Shown here piece after piece: positions 41,464-49,541 of a stretch of 57,622 nt of DNA. The notes below the pieces were generated by a model, which did no database searches, was not told where the DNA came from, and saw nothing but the letters and a program-made list of their open reading frames with translations. Made by a program: the position numbers and the translations under genes. Source of the stretch: Streptomyces monashensis (GTDB lineage Bacteria; Actinomycetota; Actinomycetes; Streptomycetales; Streptomycetaceae); assembly GCF_001866665.1 (NCBI RefSeq), contig NZ_MLYO01000079.1, positions 1-57,622 on the forward strand, given 5' to 3'. The number at the start of each line of letters is the position of its first letter. The stretch's first letter is position 1.

Positions 41464-43278
41464 TCAGGACACCGCCGCTTGCGCGCTCAGCCGGTGCAGC
41501 AGGGCGTACGTCCCCCCGCCTCGCAGCAGGTCGTCGTGGGCGCCCTGTTCCACGATCCGGCCGTGGTCGAGCACCACGATCCGCGTGGCGTCGCGGACGG
41601 TGAGCAGATTGTGCGAGATGACGATCGTCGTCCGCCCGGCCATGAGTCGGCACAGCGGATCCATGATCCGCCGGGCCGAGCGCACATCGAGCGCGGTGGT
41701 CGGCTCGTCCAGCAGGAGCACGGGCGAGTCCCTGATCATCGCGCGGGCGATCGCGAGGCGCTGGCACTGTCCGCCGGACAGCGTCCGGCCGCGCTGGCCG
41801 ACCAGGGTGTCGTAGCCCTGCGGGAGCCGTTCGACGAACGCGTGGGCGTCGGCCGCCCGCGCCGCCGCGACGACGTCCGCCTCGCTCGCCCCCGGCCGGC
41901 CGTAGGCGATGTTCTCCCGCACAGTGCCGTGGAAGACGAGCGTCTCCTGGAGCACCACCGCGACGCTCTCCCGGACGTAGGTCAGGCTCAGCTCCCGCAG
42001 ATCGACGCCGTCGAGCCGGACCGCTCCCCGGTCGGGGTCGTAGAAGCGCAACTGGAGCCTGGCGAGCGTCGACTTGCCCGCCCCGCTGGCCCCGACCAGC
42101 GCCAGCGTCTCGCCCGGGGCCACGTGGCACGACACGTCCGACAGCGCCCACGCGCGGGCCCCCGGATACCGGAACCAGACTCCGTCGAACTCGACCTCAC
42201 CCCGCGCGCGGCCGGTGCGTCGGACGCCCGGCACCTCCACGACCTGCGGGCGCTGGTCCAGCAGCTCGATGATCCGTTCGGCCGAGGCGGCGGCCGCGGA
42301 GAAAGCGGTGCCCAGTGCAGACAGACCGTGGACCGGGCCGTAGAGCTTTCCGATCAGCGCCAGGAACACGAGCAGTCCGCCGAGTGTGAGCTGGCCCTGA
42401 GCCAGCTTCCAGGTGCCCAGGCCCAGGACCGCGAGCCCACCCGTCACCTCGATGATCTCGACCACAGGTCCGTAGACGGCCCGGATCCGCACCGAGGCCA
42501 TCGCTGCCCGGAACCGGCCCGCGTTCTCCCGCTCGAACCGGGCCTGCTCCCACTCCTGCCGGTTGTACGCCTGCACCAGGGCCACGTTGCCGCGCGCCTC
42601 CTCGGCGACCGCGCCGAGTGCGCCGCCGCGCCGTCTGCGCTCCCGCGAAGCCCCCTTCAGCTGCCGGGCGAAGTGCCGTGCGGCGGCCCAGAACAGTGGC
42701 ACGATGACAAGGGAGAGCAGGGTCAGGTCCCAGCGCAGGTAGAACAACAGGCCCAGGAAGAAGGCCAGTTGTGCGACGTAGTACAGTACGTCCGCCACTC
42801 CCGAGAGCAGGAAAGTCTCGACCGCGTCGATGTCCCCGGTGAGGCGGGACAGCAGGTCCCCGAGTCGCCGGCGCTCGAAGAAGCCGAGCGACAGGCCCTG
42901 GACGTGCCGGAACACCGCCGAGCGCAGTGTGAGCAGGAAACGCTCGCCGACCCAAGTCGACGTGACCTCGTCGGCGTACGCCAGCACCCCGGAGCCGACG
43001 ACGAGCCCCAGGTAGAGCGGCACGATCCACAGCAGTGGCCGCAGGTCACGGGGGACGAGCACGCCGTCCACGACGGTCTTGAAGAGCCAGATCTCCGTGG
43101 CGTCGACGGCGGGGCCGGCCAGGCTGAAGAAGAGAACCGGGACGAGCCAGCGGCGGCCGCCGCGTGTGTACGGCCACAACCGCAGGAACACCGCGCGCGG
43201 CGAGACGGCGGGAGCGGGCGCGACAACGCCGTCGGCGGCCTCGCCCACTGCCGACGGACGCCACGGGATGTGCACCAT
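41464..43278 (-). CDS. ABC exporter, fused permease and ATPase
   Basis: A 604-residue type I (ABCB-like) half-transporter. The six-helix transmembrane domain covers ~30-335. The ATPase covers ~360-595 with Walker A GASGAGKST (396-404), signature LSGGQ (500-504), Walker B LLLDEPT (521-527) and H-loop H556. It would dimerise to export a lipid, peptide or drug; no substrate is given by context. The first ATG-proximal residues (MVHIPWRPS) match common starts of this subfamily. The gene for a His/Asp-rich micro-protein lies just downstream of its 5' side in the leftward sense (43354-43518, i.e. immediately upstream of this start), so the two may be linked. Confidence 0.92.
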   Translation of the reverse strand: MVHIPWRPSAVGEAADGVVAPAPAVSPRAVFLRLWPYTRGGRRWLVPVLFFSLAGPAVDATEIWLFKTVVDGVLVPRDLRPLLWIVPLYLGLVVGSGVLAYADEVTSTWVGERFLLTLRSAVFRHVQGLSLGFFERRRLGDLLSRLTGDIDAVETFLLSGVADVLYYVAQLAFFLGLLFYLRWDLTLLSLVIVPLFWAAARHFARQLKGASRERRRRGGALGAVAEEARGNVALVQAYNRQEWEQARFERENAGRFRAAMASVRIRAVYGPVVEIIEVTGGLAVLGLGTWKLAQGQLTLGGLLVFLALIGKLYGPVHGLSALGTAFSAAAASAERIIELLDQRPQVVEVPGVRRTGRARGEVEFDGVWFRYPGARAWALSDVSCHVAPGETLALVGASGAGKSTLARLQLRFYDPDRGAVRLDGVDLRELSLTYVRESVAVVLQETLVFHGTVRENIAYGRPGASEADVVAAARAADAHAFVERLPQGYDTLVGQRGRTLSGGQCQRLAIARAMIRDSPVLLLDEPTTALDVRSARRIMDPLCRLMAGRTTIVISHNLLTVRDATRIVVLDHGRIVEQGAHDDLLRGGGTYALLHRLSAQAAVS

Positions 43279-43353
43279 GTGATGCGTTCCCCGGAGAGCG
43301 GCGAAGCGGACCGGTTCACCCGGTTACCGGTCCGCTCGGCCTGGTGTGTGGTC

Positions 43354-43518
43354 TCAGTAGCGGTGGTCGTTGTCGTCGTGGTCGTGGCGGTCGTCGTGGT
43401 CGTGCCGGTGGCCGTGACGGTCGTCGTGGTCGTGACGGTGGTGGTCGTGCCGGTGCCCGTGATCGTCATCGCGATGGTGACCACGGAACGCGAGCAGGAC
43501 ATTGGTGAAGACAGCCAT
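43354..43518 (-). CDS. His/Asp-rich 54-residue micro-protein, probable metal binder
   Basis: A small gene with an excellent Shine-Dalgarno sequence (GGGAGGA, about 7 bases before the ATG at 43518). The first 13 residues (MAVFTNVLLAFRG) are hydrophobic. The remaining 41 contain 16 His and 14 Asp in H-D/H-x-H patterns with interspersed Arg and a final RY, for example DDDHGHRHDHHRHDHDDRHG. Such density of His and Asp suggests binding of Ni, Zn, Co or Cu ions. The short hydrophobic start could hold it at the membrane. It is transcribed toward the ABC exporter 75 bases away. The plus strand over the same bases gives a valine-only frame that is an artefact. No family is recognised. Confidence 0.72.
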   Translation of the reverse strand: MAVFTNVLLAFRGHHRDDDHGHRHDHHRHDHDDRHGHRHDHDDRHDHDDNDHRY

Positions 43519-44863
43519 CGTGTTCCTCCCGAAACTCGCTCTACCCGGGATACGTTCGGGAGCGGGAAACGGATTCCTCCTCGGGGCGACTTTCTCCTGC
43601 CGGCTCCGAGAAAACAACGCAACCGTCTCGAGCAGATCGTCAGGGCCGCAAAACCTACGAGGCGAGCCCAAGCCGCAGATGACCGGTGGCCCGTGCGTGC
43701 CCTGAGAGCGGCGAGGGGGTGGCGCCCCCGGGCGAACCATGCGATGTTCCGCGCCTGGCCCTGCCCGCCGGGGGGAGGGTCGGCTCCCTCCTCGGGCCGG
43801 AATCGGCCACGGAACCGAACGAGAGAAGCCGACACGGCCCAACAGCTGCAGTGCCGGACGGCTCTTGGGACACCAGCGGGGCGACCGGCGGCTGGAGAGC
43901 GAAGTGGGGCTGCTGGAGTCGTTCCCGGTCGAGAGTCCCCCGCTCTGGAAGGGAGGCGGCCGTATGCGCGGCCAAGGGAGCACACCGCGTGCACATTCCG
44001 GAACAACCCTGGATCGTGCTGGCGGCTCAACGCCACATCGAGTTGGAGTCGGCACACCGCCGGGCGCCTGAAAACGGTCGGCACTCGGCGAACGGGAGCG
44101 ATGAGCATGCTGCCTACGTCCACGCCCGGTGCGGAGCGTTCGCTTCGGAGGGCTTGAGCCTGCACGAGTTTGACGCCGGTGGGCAACCGATCACGGAGGA
44201 CACGCACGTGTTCCTCAAGGAGTACGGCACCGAACCACAGCGTGATGCGGTCAGGTGCCGGATTCTGGCGACCGCCGGCCATCTGCTGCTCGATCAGCTC
44301 GACAAGACGGAAGGGCATGTACCCCGAGCACGACGGCGAAGTCGAGCGCTTGGTGTCCACCCTCATGATCGAGACTCGCGCCCGCTTCGGCTTCACCGCC
44401 GCGCCCGGCACCACCGACGATGCTGGGCCCCGCGTGAGTCAAGCCTGTCCGACGAGCGAGGCGCCAGTGCACACCACCCCGGGCGCTTTTGTGAGCGACG
44501 AGGACTCGCGCTCGACGTCCGCGAGTGCATCACCCGCTCGTACCGCTTCCTCGACAGGGAAACAGTCGCGCCTGGGTTCCTCGACCAGGGCAAGCGGCCG
44601 TCGGTAGGGCGAGCGGGGGCGCAGCGCCTGCTCGAGCGCCCGCCCCAAGGTCCAGGCGCAGATCTCTTCCACGATTGGCCCAGTTGGTCACTCTTTGACT
44701 GGACCACATGTCCGGGCAACTGGCTGCATAGGCTCGACACCAATGCGGCTGAGAGCACGAGCGACCCTTTGTACGGGATCTTGAGGTCGACACTGGTGCC
44801 TGCTTTGGGTTCCGGCCCGTACCTCCCGGTCGGCCGGACTGAGTGAGAGGACGATGATCTGCT
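43519..44863. other. Gene-poor stretch with a frameshifted coding trace
   Basis: The first ~600 bases show no gene. On the plus strand codon bias becomes coding-like at about 44165-44320 (ITEDTHVFLKEYGTEPQRDA; RCRILATAGHLLLDQLDKTE), then shifts by one frame to MYPEHDGEVERLVSTLMIET, RARFGFTAAPGTTDD (44320-44430), then back near 44490 (LALDVRECITRSYRFLDRET). This looks like a decayed gene of unrecognised family on the plus strand. No intact start or regulatory site is evident. Confidence 0.35.
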
Positions 44864-45775
44864 GTGAAGGCGTGCGGAGTGTCCGGGGCCGGGAAGGGAG
44901 TCGCCCTGCTGGAGTTGCCCGAACCGTCATCTCCCGGGCCCGGTCAGGTCCTGGTGGCGGTTGAGGCGGCCGGGGTCGGCCCGTGGGACGAGCTGCTGAA
45001 CGGCGCCGGCTGGGACGTGGGGCTGCGTCCCCCGGCGGCGCTGGGCGTGGAGGGCGCGGGCAGGGTGCTGGCCGTCGGCGCGGGTGTCACCGGGTTCGCG
45101 GTGGGCGACCGGGTGCTCGCACACGAGGCCCCGCTGCCCGGGGGAAGCGGCTTCTGGGCCGAACGCGTGCTGGTCAACGCGGATCACGCGGCAGCCTGCC
45201 CGTCCGGGCTGGACGCCGTGCACGCGGCGGCGCTGCCGGTCAACGGACTCACCGCGGTGCAGGCCCTGGAGAAGCTGGGCCTCGGCCGGGGACAGCGGCT
45301 CCTGATCACCAACGGAGGCGGGGCCACCGGAGCCCTGGCCGTCCAGCTCGCGGCGGCCATGGGCATCGAGGTGACCGCGACCGCGTCCGCTGCCGCCGCG
45401 GAGCGCCTGCTCGGTCTGGGAGCGACGGAGGTCGTCGACTACCACGACCCGAACTGGGCGGCCGAGGTACGCGGCGGGTTCGATGCCGCCCTCACCATCG
45501 CCACCGGTACGGCGGACGCTGCCCTGCCTGTGGTGCGGGACGGCGGCCGGCTGTGCTCCCTGACCTCGGACGCGCCTGCGGAGGAACGAGGCATCACGAG
45601 TTGGGACCTCTACGTCGAGCCCGACGCCGCGCAGCTTGCCCAGTTGGCGGAGCAGGCGGCCGCGGGAACCCTGAAACTCGCACCGGAACCCCAGCCGCTG
45701 AGCGAGGGACCGGCTGCGTTCGACCGGGCGGTTACCGGACGGGCCGGGGGTAAGAAGATCGTGCTCACCCCATGA
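44864..45775 (+). CDS. NAD(P)-dependent quinone oxidoreductase-like (zinc-free MDR) enzyme
   Basis: A 303-residue medium-chain dehydrogenase/reductase of the quinone-oxidoreductase (QOR) branch. The GroES-like N-terminal domain spans ~1-110 (PGQVLVAVEAAGVGPWDELL; GVEGAGRVLAVGAGVTGFAV-GDRV). A Rossmann domain spans ~120-300 with the nucleotide-binding stretch LLITNGGGATGALAVQLAAA. The zinc-ligand cysteines of alcohol dehydrogenases are absent, as expected for QOR. The start is the GTG at 44864 (MKACG). The gene stands alone; a strong hairpin follows about 45 bases after the stop. The physiological substrate is unknown. Confidence 0.9.
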   Translation: MKACGVSGAGKGVALLELPEPSSPGPGQVLVAVEAAGVGPWDELLNGAGWDVGLRPPAALGVEGAGRVLAVGAGVTGFAVGDRVLAHEAPLPGGSGFWAERVLVNADHAAACPSGLDAVHAAALPVNGLTAVQALEKLGLGRGQRLLITNGGGATGALAVQLAAAMGIEVTATASAAAAERLLGLGATEVVDYHDPNWAAEVRGGFDAALTIATGTADAALPVVRDGGRLCSLTSDAPAEERGITSWDLYVEPDAAQLAQLAEQAAAGTLKLAPEPQPLSEGPAAFDRAVTGRAGGKKIVLTP

Positions 45776-45819
45776 CGCGTGGAATATCAGTGGCCGTGGC
45801 CGTGGGCGTGGGCGTGGGC

Positions 45820-45859
45820 GTGGGCCGGGCCGGGCCGGGAGACGTCTGGCCCGGCCCAC
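45820..45859. terminator. Strong GC-rich hairpin after the oxidoreductase gene
   Basis: GTGGGCCGGGCC (45820-45831) and GGCCCGGCCCAC (45848-45859) pair perfectly around a 16-base loop. It is preceded by tandem GTGGGC repeats (45793-45823). It probably terminates the oxidoreductase mRNA and may also stop the leftward remnant transcript. Confidence 0.7.
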
Positions 45860-45915
45860 GCTGCTGTGAGACGGAGAGGCTTGTGGCTCTGCTGTGCTGG
45901 GGGGCGTCGTTTGGA

Positions 45916-46155
45916 TCAGCGGGCAGACCAGCGGAAGATGCCTGTCACGTGGGGTCCGGCCAGGTAGATGGTCGCGGTCTTCTCGTAGCGGGTGGCGATG
46001 CCGCGCTCGCGGTCGAAGGCCGGCGGCCGGCCTCCCCGGCTGCCCCGTCGCAGCCGGTGGGCTCGTTGGTCCGCCGGGACCGGGATCATCGATCGCGCAG
46101 GTGGTCGCGGAACGCGCGGGACGAATAGGCCTTGTCCGCAAGGATCACGACCGGC
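45916..46155 (-). pseudogene. IS5-family transposase C-terminal remnant
   Basis: Read leftward: VVILADKAYSSRAFRDHLRD, then in another frame IPVPADQRAHRLRRGSRGGR, PPAFDRERGIATRYEKTATI and IFRWSAR with the stop at 45916-45918. These are the last blocks of an IS5-type DDE transposase, joined by deletions. Its right end abuts the stop of the galactose oxidase gene. Confidence 0.8.
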
Positions 46156-48684
46156 CTAGCGCTGCGCTCCTCGGGTGCCTGCGGAGTTGACGGTGAGGAT
46201 TGCGGCTTTGCTGGGAACGTCCTGCTGGTTGAGCGCGAAGAGCATGTACGTGCCGGGAAGTGCCACGCCGGGGTCGGCCGGGATGTCGAGTTCGTAGGTG
46301 TTGGCTGCGGTCTTGCGGGGCGTCAGCGGAATTCGGCGTTGGTCGTTGTCGACGGAATGGGTCGCGGCTCCGGCTCGGACCAGGGCGAACTTGTCGATGG
46401 GCATGTCGGTCGTCACCGTAAGCCGCTGCCCGTGTGCGACGTCGGTGGGAACGCTGCTGATGATGTGAGGGCGGGGCTTTTCGCTGCCGTCGGGGTTGAG
46501 GAGGTAGGGCGGGGTGAAGATCGCTCCGTCGGCGTGGTTCGTTTCGCAGTCGCCGCACAGGCCGCCGCCTCCCGTGAAGATCCGACCGTCGGGCAGCAGA
46601 TTGGCGACGCTGTGATAGTTACGGGGGAGCGCCATGGATGCCATGGGTGTGAAGCGGCCGGTGGCGGGGTCCCATATCTCGGGGCTCAGGACGGAGTGGC
46701 CGTCGCTGAAGGGCTTGGCGTAGGACTGTCCCCCGAAGACCGCGACCTTGCCGTTTGGCATGACGACGCTGTTGGCGAAGGAGCGGGCGTAGGCCATGTC
46801 GCCGGTGCGGACGCTGACAGGCTCCCCGTCGGGGTCTTTGACGCCGACGGTGTAGGCACGGTTGGTGGCCGTCGCGTTCTCGTATGCCGTGGCGCCACCC
46901 AGGGTGAGGAGCTTGCCCACGTCGTAGGCGACGGCATCGCCGTTCATCGCGTCGAGACTGTCGGCGCGGGTGCCGGCCGGGGTGATGCCGCCCTCGCCAT
47001 CGGTGGAAATCCAGTTGAGCTGTTTGCTGGGGCCGAACTGCAGGACTCGTCCGTTGGACGTGGCGTACAGCCATTCGTGGTTGTCTGCCCGGAAGGGACC
47101 CGCCGGGTCGGCGGTCAGGGTGGGGGTGACCGGTACGCCGGACAGTTTGCGCCAGGTGCCAGTGGCGGCCGACCAGATCTCGCCGCCCTTGTCCGGAGCG
47201 TTGTCGCGGCCCCAGGAACCGCCGATGACGAAAGCGTCACCGTTGGGCAGCAGGGTCATGGCCTGGTAGCCGCGCGCGATGTTCATGTCGCTGGTGGAGG
47301 TCCACTCGTCGGTGGCGGGGTCGTAGATACTGGCGCGCCCGGCGTTGCTGCCACCGGTCACCAGAACCCGGCCGTCGGAGAGGATCGCGGTGCCGGGACA
47401 GAACATGTCGTGCTTCGTGTTGTCGACGCGGCGCTGGGTGATCTTGCCGGTGGTCAGGTCCATGATGGCGGTCTGGGTGTAGCCGTTGCTTCCGCCGAAG
47501 CGGTCGGGGGCGTAGGCGGACCAGGCCAGGAGTTTGTCGTTGGGCAGTACGGCGGTCGCCACCGGCACCAGTGGGAAGCCGATCAGCGGGCCCCACTCAC
47601 CGTGTTCAGCGGGGTTGGCCGGACCACTCAGGCGCAGTTCGGCGGCTGAGGACCACGGCCCGCGGCCGCCGGCCTCGGTGATGGCCGTCAGGCGGACATA
47701 GCGCGCGGTGACGGGTTGGTCGAAGGTGGCACCCTTGACGGTGTCGTCGTCCTTCCAGGTCCCGGTTGCCACCGGTTTCCCGAAGGTGGTGCCGTCCGTG
47801 CTGGTGGTGATCGAGTACTGGCCTATGCGACCGTTGGCGCTGCCGTCCAGTCGTGGCTCGTAGGAGAGGCCTGAGACGACGGCGGTGCGGTGCATGTCGA
47901 TGGTGACGCTGTGCGGCTGCGGTGGGGCATCGCCGGACCACTGGGTGTGCCAGATGGTGCCAGGGGCGCCGTCCAGTGCGTTCTGGGCACGACCGTCACC
48001 CGCTTGGGTCTCTTCGCTGTCGGCGGTGGCCGTCCACCCGTCGCGCGGCAGGTCGACGCCGGGTCCGGGCGTGCTTGGATCCCCGAGCAGGTTGATCTCC
48101 GCCGCCGAGGCCCACGGCCCGCGCGCGCCGGCCTCGGAGGTGGCGGTCAGCCGCACGTAGCGGGTGCGTCCGGCGGCGAACCGCAGCTTCTTGACAGCCG
48201 CGTCGTCTGCCAGGGTTCCCGTGGCTACCGGCTTCCCCCAGGTAGTGCCGTCGGCACTCAGGTAGATGGCGTATTCGCCGATCCGGCCGTTGGGGCTGCC
48301 GTCCTGGCGCGGCTGATAGATCAGGCCCGAGACGACGGCGGTGCGGTGCATGTCGATGGTGATGCTGTGCGGCTGTGGCTCCTGGGCGTGGTGGTTGTCC
48401 GCGCCGGTGTCCTCGTCGCTGTCGGCGGTGGCGGTCCACCCGTCACGCGGCAGGGTGGGAGCGGCGGGTGTCAAGGCCTCCCTGGGGACGACCTCGCCAT
48501 GTGCTCCTGGGGGCATCGGCACGTGCCCGCCGGAGGGTGAGTCTGTGCCGTGTGCGGCCTTCGCACGGTCCGCGACGGCGGGGTTCGGCTGCAGCAGCGC
48601 TCCGGTCACTGCCACGGAGGTCAGGAGGACAAGGCTGACGGCTCGCACCTTGGCAACTCCTGACCTGTCTGGCGCACCAGTCAT
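46156..48684 (-). CDS. Secreted galactose-oxidase-type copper radical oxidase with two CBM32-like domains
   Basis: An 842-residue exported enzyme. The signal peptide is at ~13-39 (VRAVSLVLLTSVAVTGALL, cleavage near AVA-DR). Two F5/8-type C (CBM32-like) modules lie at ~78-201 and ~212-354, a kelch propeller at ~360-720, and a galactose-oxidase C-terminal domain at ~735-835. All copper/radical residues of fungal galactose oxidase can be placed: C429 (MFCPG) for the Tyr-Cys bond to Y473 (RGYQ), stacking W491 (GGSW), Y690 and H691 (NYHS), and H776 (ATHS). It should oxidise primary alcohols, perhaps C6 of galactosides, to aldehydes with H2O2 release. The ATG at 48684 follows GGAG. The first CBM lacks ~20 residues present in the second. 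Confidence 0.9.
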   Translation of the reverse strand: MTGAPDRSGVAKVRAVSLVLLTSVAVTGALLQPNPAVADRAKAAHGTDSPSGGHVPMPPGAHGEVVPREALTPAAPTLPRDGWTATADSDEDTGADNHHAQEPQPHSITIDMHRTAVVSGLIYQPRQDGSPNGRIGEYAIYLSADGTTWGKPVATGTLADDAAVKKLRFAAGRTRYVRLTATSEAGARGPWASAAEINLLGDPSTPGPGVDLPRDGWTATADSEETQAGDGRAQNALDGAPGTIWHTQWSGDAPPQPHSVTIDMHRTAVVSGLSYEPRLDGSANGRIGQYSITTSTDGTTFGKPVATGTWKDDDTVKGATFDQPVTARYVRLTAITEAGGRGPWSSAAELRLSGPANPAEHGEWGPLIGFPLVPVATAVLPNDKLLAWSAYAPDRFGGSNGYTQTAIMDLTTGKITQRRVDNTKHDMFCPGTAILSDGRVLVTGGSNAGRASIYDPATDEWTSTSDMNIARGYQAMTLLPNGDAFVIGGSWGRDNAPDKGGEIWSAATGTWRKLSGVPVTPTLTADPAGPFRADNHEWLYATSNGRVLQFGPSKQLNWISTDGEGGITPAGTRADSLDAMNGDAVAYDVGKLLTLGGATAYENATATNRAYTVGVKDPDGEPVSVRTGDMAYARSFANSVVMPNGKVAVFGGQSYAKPFSDGHSVLSPEIWDPATGRFTPMASMALPRNYHSVANLLPDGRIFTGGGGLCGDCETNHADGAIFTPPYLLNPDGSEKPRPHIISSVPTDVAHGQRLTVTTDMPIDKFALVRAGAATHSVDNDQRRIPLTPRKTAANTYELDIPADPGVALPGTYMLFALNQQDVPSKAAILTVNSAGTRGAQR
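47875..48377. repeat. Near-identical internal repeat encoding the CBM32 pair
   Basis: A stretch of about 47 bases at 47875-47921 recurs at 48330-48377 with a single obvious difference (GTGACG against GTGATG). It lies inside the two tandem carbohydrate-binding modules and shows a recent duplication or gene conversion. Both copies encode IDMHRTAVVSG. Confidence 0.75.
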
Positions 48685-49140
48685 GGCGTCTCTCCGAGCG
48701 GTGAGCAAGGGGCCGCAACCACGTCTGCCGCACAGGCAAGGCTCCAGGGCGGCACGCACCGCGAATACGCGCGGAATCCCGGAAACGGCTTCGGAGCGGT
48801 TCACAGGGTTCAGCTGTCGCGGTGTTCATGCAATCACCGTGCACGCCCTCGACGCCGCATGCGCCCCGAGCGCAGCCAATGGGGGAGTCATCCGCGGACC
48901 CTTCTACGGGCGACCAGCCGGTCCTCGGCCTCGCACCCGTACCGGTTGCGCACCCGGCCGTGGTCGGCGGTGGTGCAGACCTCCCGGCAGCCAGCGTCGG
49001 AGTGGCGCTCGGCGCCGCGTGCATATCCGTCAGTGGCTCGGGGCGCGTAGCCGCACAGGAGGGCCGCGATCGTTTCGAGCGAGCCTGCTTCGTGGTTGAC
49101 GAGACGCGGCTTGATCAGTTGGCTTCGGGCAGCGCCGGTC
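48685..49140. other. Gene-poor stretch upstream of the galactose oxidase gene
   Basis: It should hold the promoter of the oxidase gene; none could be chosen with confidence. On the minus strand 48900-49130 shows coding-like codon bias (SLETIAALLCGYAPRATDGY; CTTADHGRVRNRYGCEAEDR) without a start or recognisable family, probably a remnant. Confidence 0.35.
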
Positions 49141-49385
49141 TCAGGCCGATTCGGCCGGGCGCCTCTTGCGGGGTACCAGCGGTTGACGGTGGGGATGGGG
49201 AGCGCCGGTTTCGGAGTTCCTGCCGTCGGGCGTCATGAGGGGTCCGCCTTCGAAGGTGATCCCCTTGCTTTCGAGGTCGGCTCCCAAGGCGAGGTGTTCT
49301 TTGAGCTTCGGCATGAGTGTGCTCGGGTCGTCGCCGACGAGTCGGCTCATGACGAGGTAGAGGCGTTCGTGGGTCTCGTTGGAAA
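49141..49385 (-). pseudogene. Truncated YciI-like (DGPF-domain) gene
   Basis: FSNETHERLYLVMSRLVGDD, then LMPKLKEHLALGADLESKGI and TFEGGPLMTPDG correspond to the first two-thirds of a YciI-like ~95-residue protein. After that the sequence changes to an unrelated Arg/Pro-rich tail with a stop at 49141, so the conserved C-terminal DPF region is lost. A short ORF starting MSRLVGD at 49350 remains but lacks a ribosome-binding site. Confidence 0.65.
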
Positions 49386-49541
49386 ACGGGCGTTTGTGGC
49401 TCGTCGGTGGTGCTCCTTCGTTGGGTGTGTTGTCAGGGGACAGCTCTGCGGCGGTGTCCGGGGCAGTGCGGGGCGCGAAGCTCGGCAGCGAGGCGGGCGA
49501 TGGTGTCCTTCGGGCCGTACCAGCGCGGCCGCCGGCCTGGA

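Noticed and set aside
43354..43500. Long poly-valine open frame on the plus strand
   Set aside because: It is the complement of the His/Asp-rich minus-strand codons, has no ribosome-binding site and no plausible protein composition.
45790..45825. Tandem GTGGGC repeats as a possible CRISPR or origin element
   Set aside because: Only about five 6-base units without spacers; simple repeat next to a hairpin.
45787..45840. Minus-strand His-rich tail (AHAHAHAHGHGH) ending near 45787
   Set aside because: It comes from a GTGGGC tandem repeat beside a terminator hairpin. No upstream coding frame leads into it, so a metal-binding protein tail cannot be supported.
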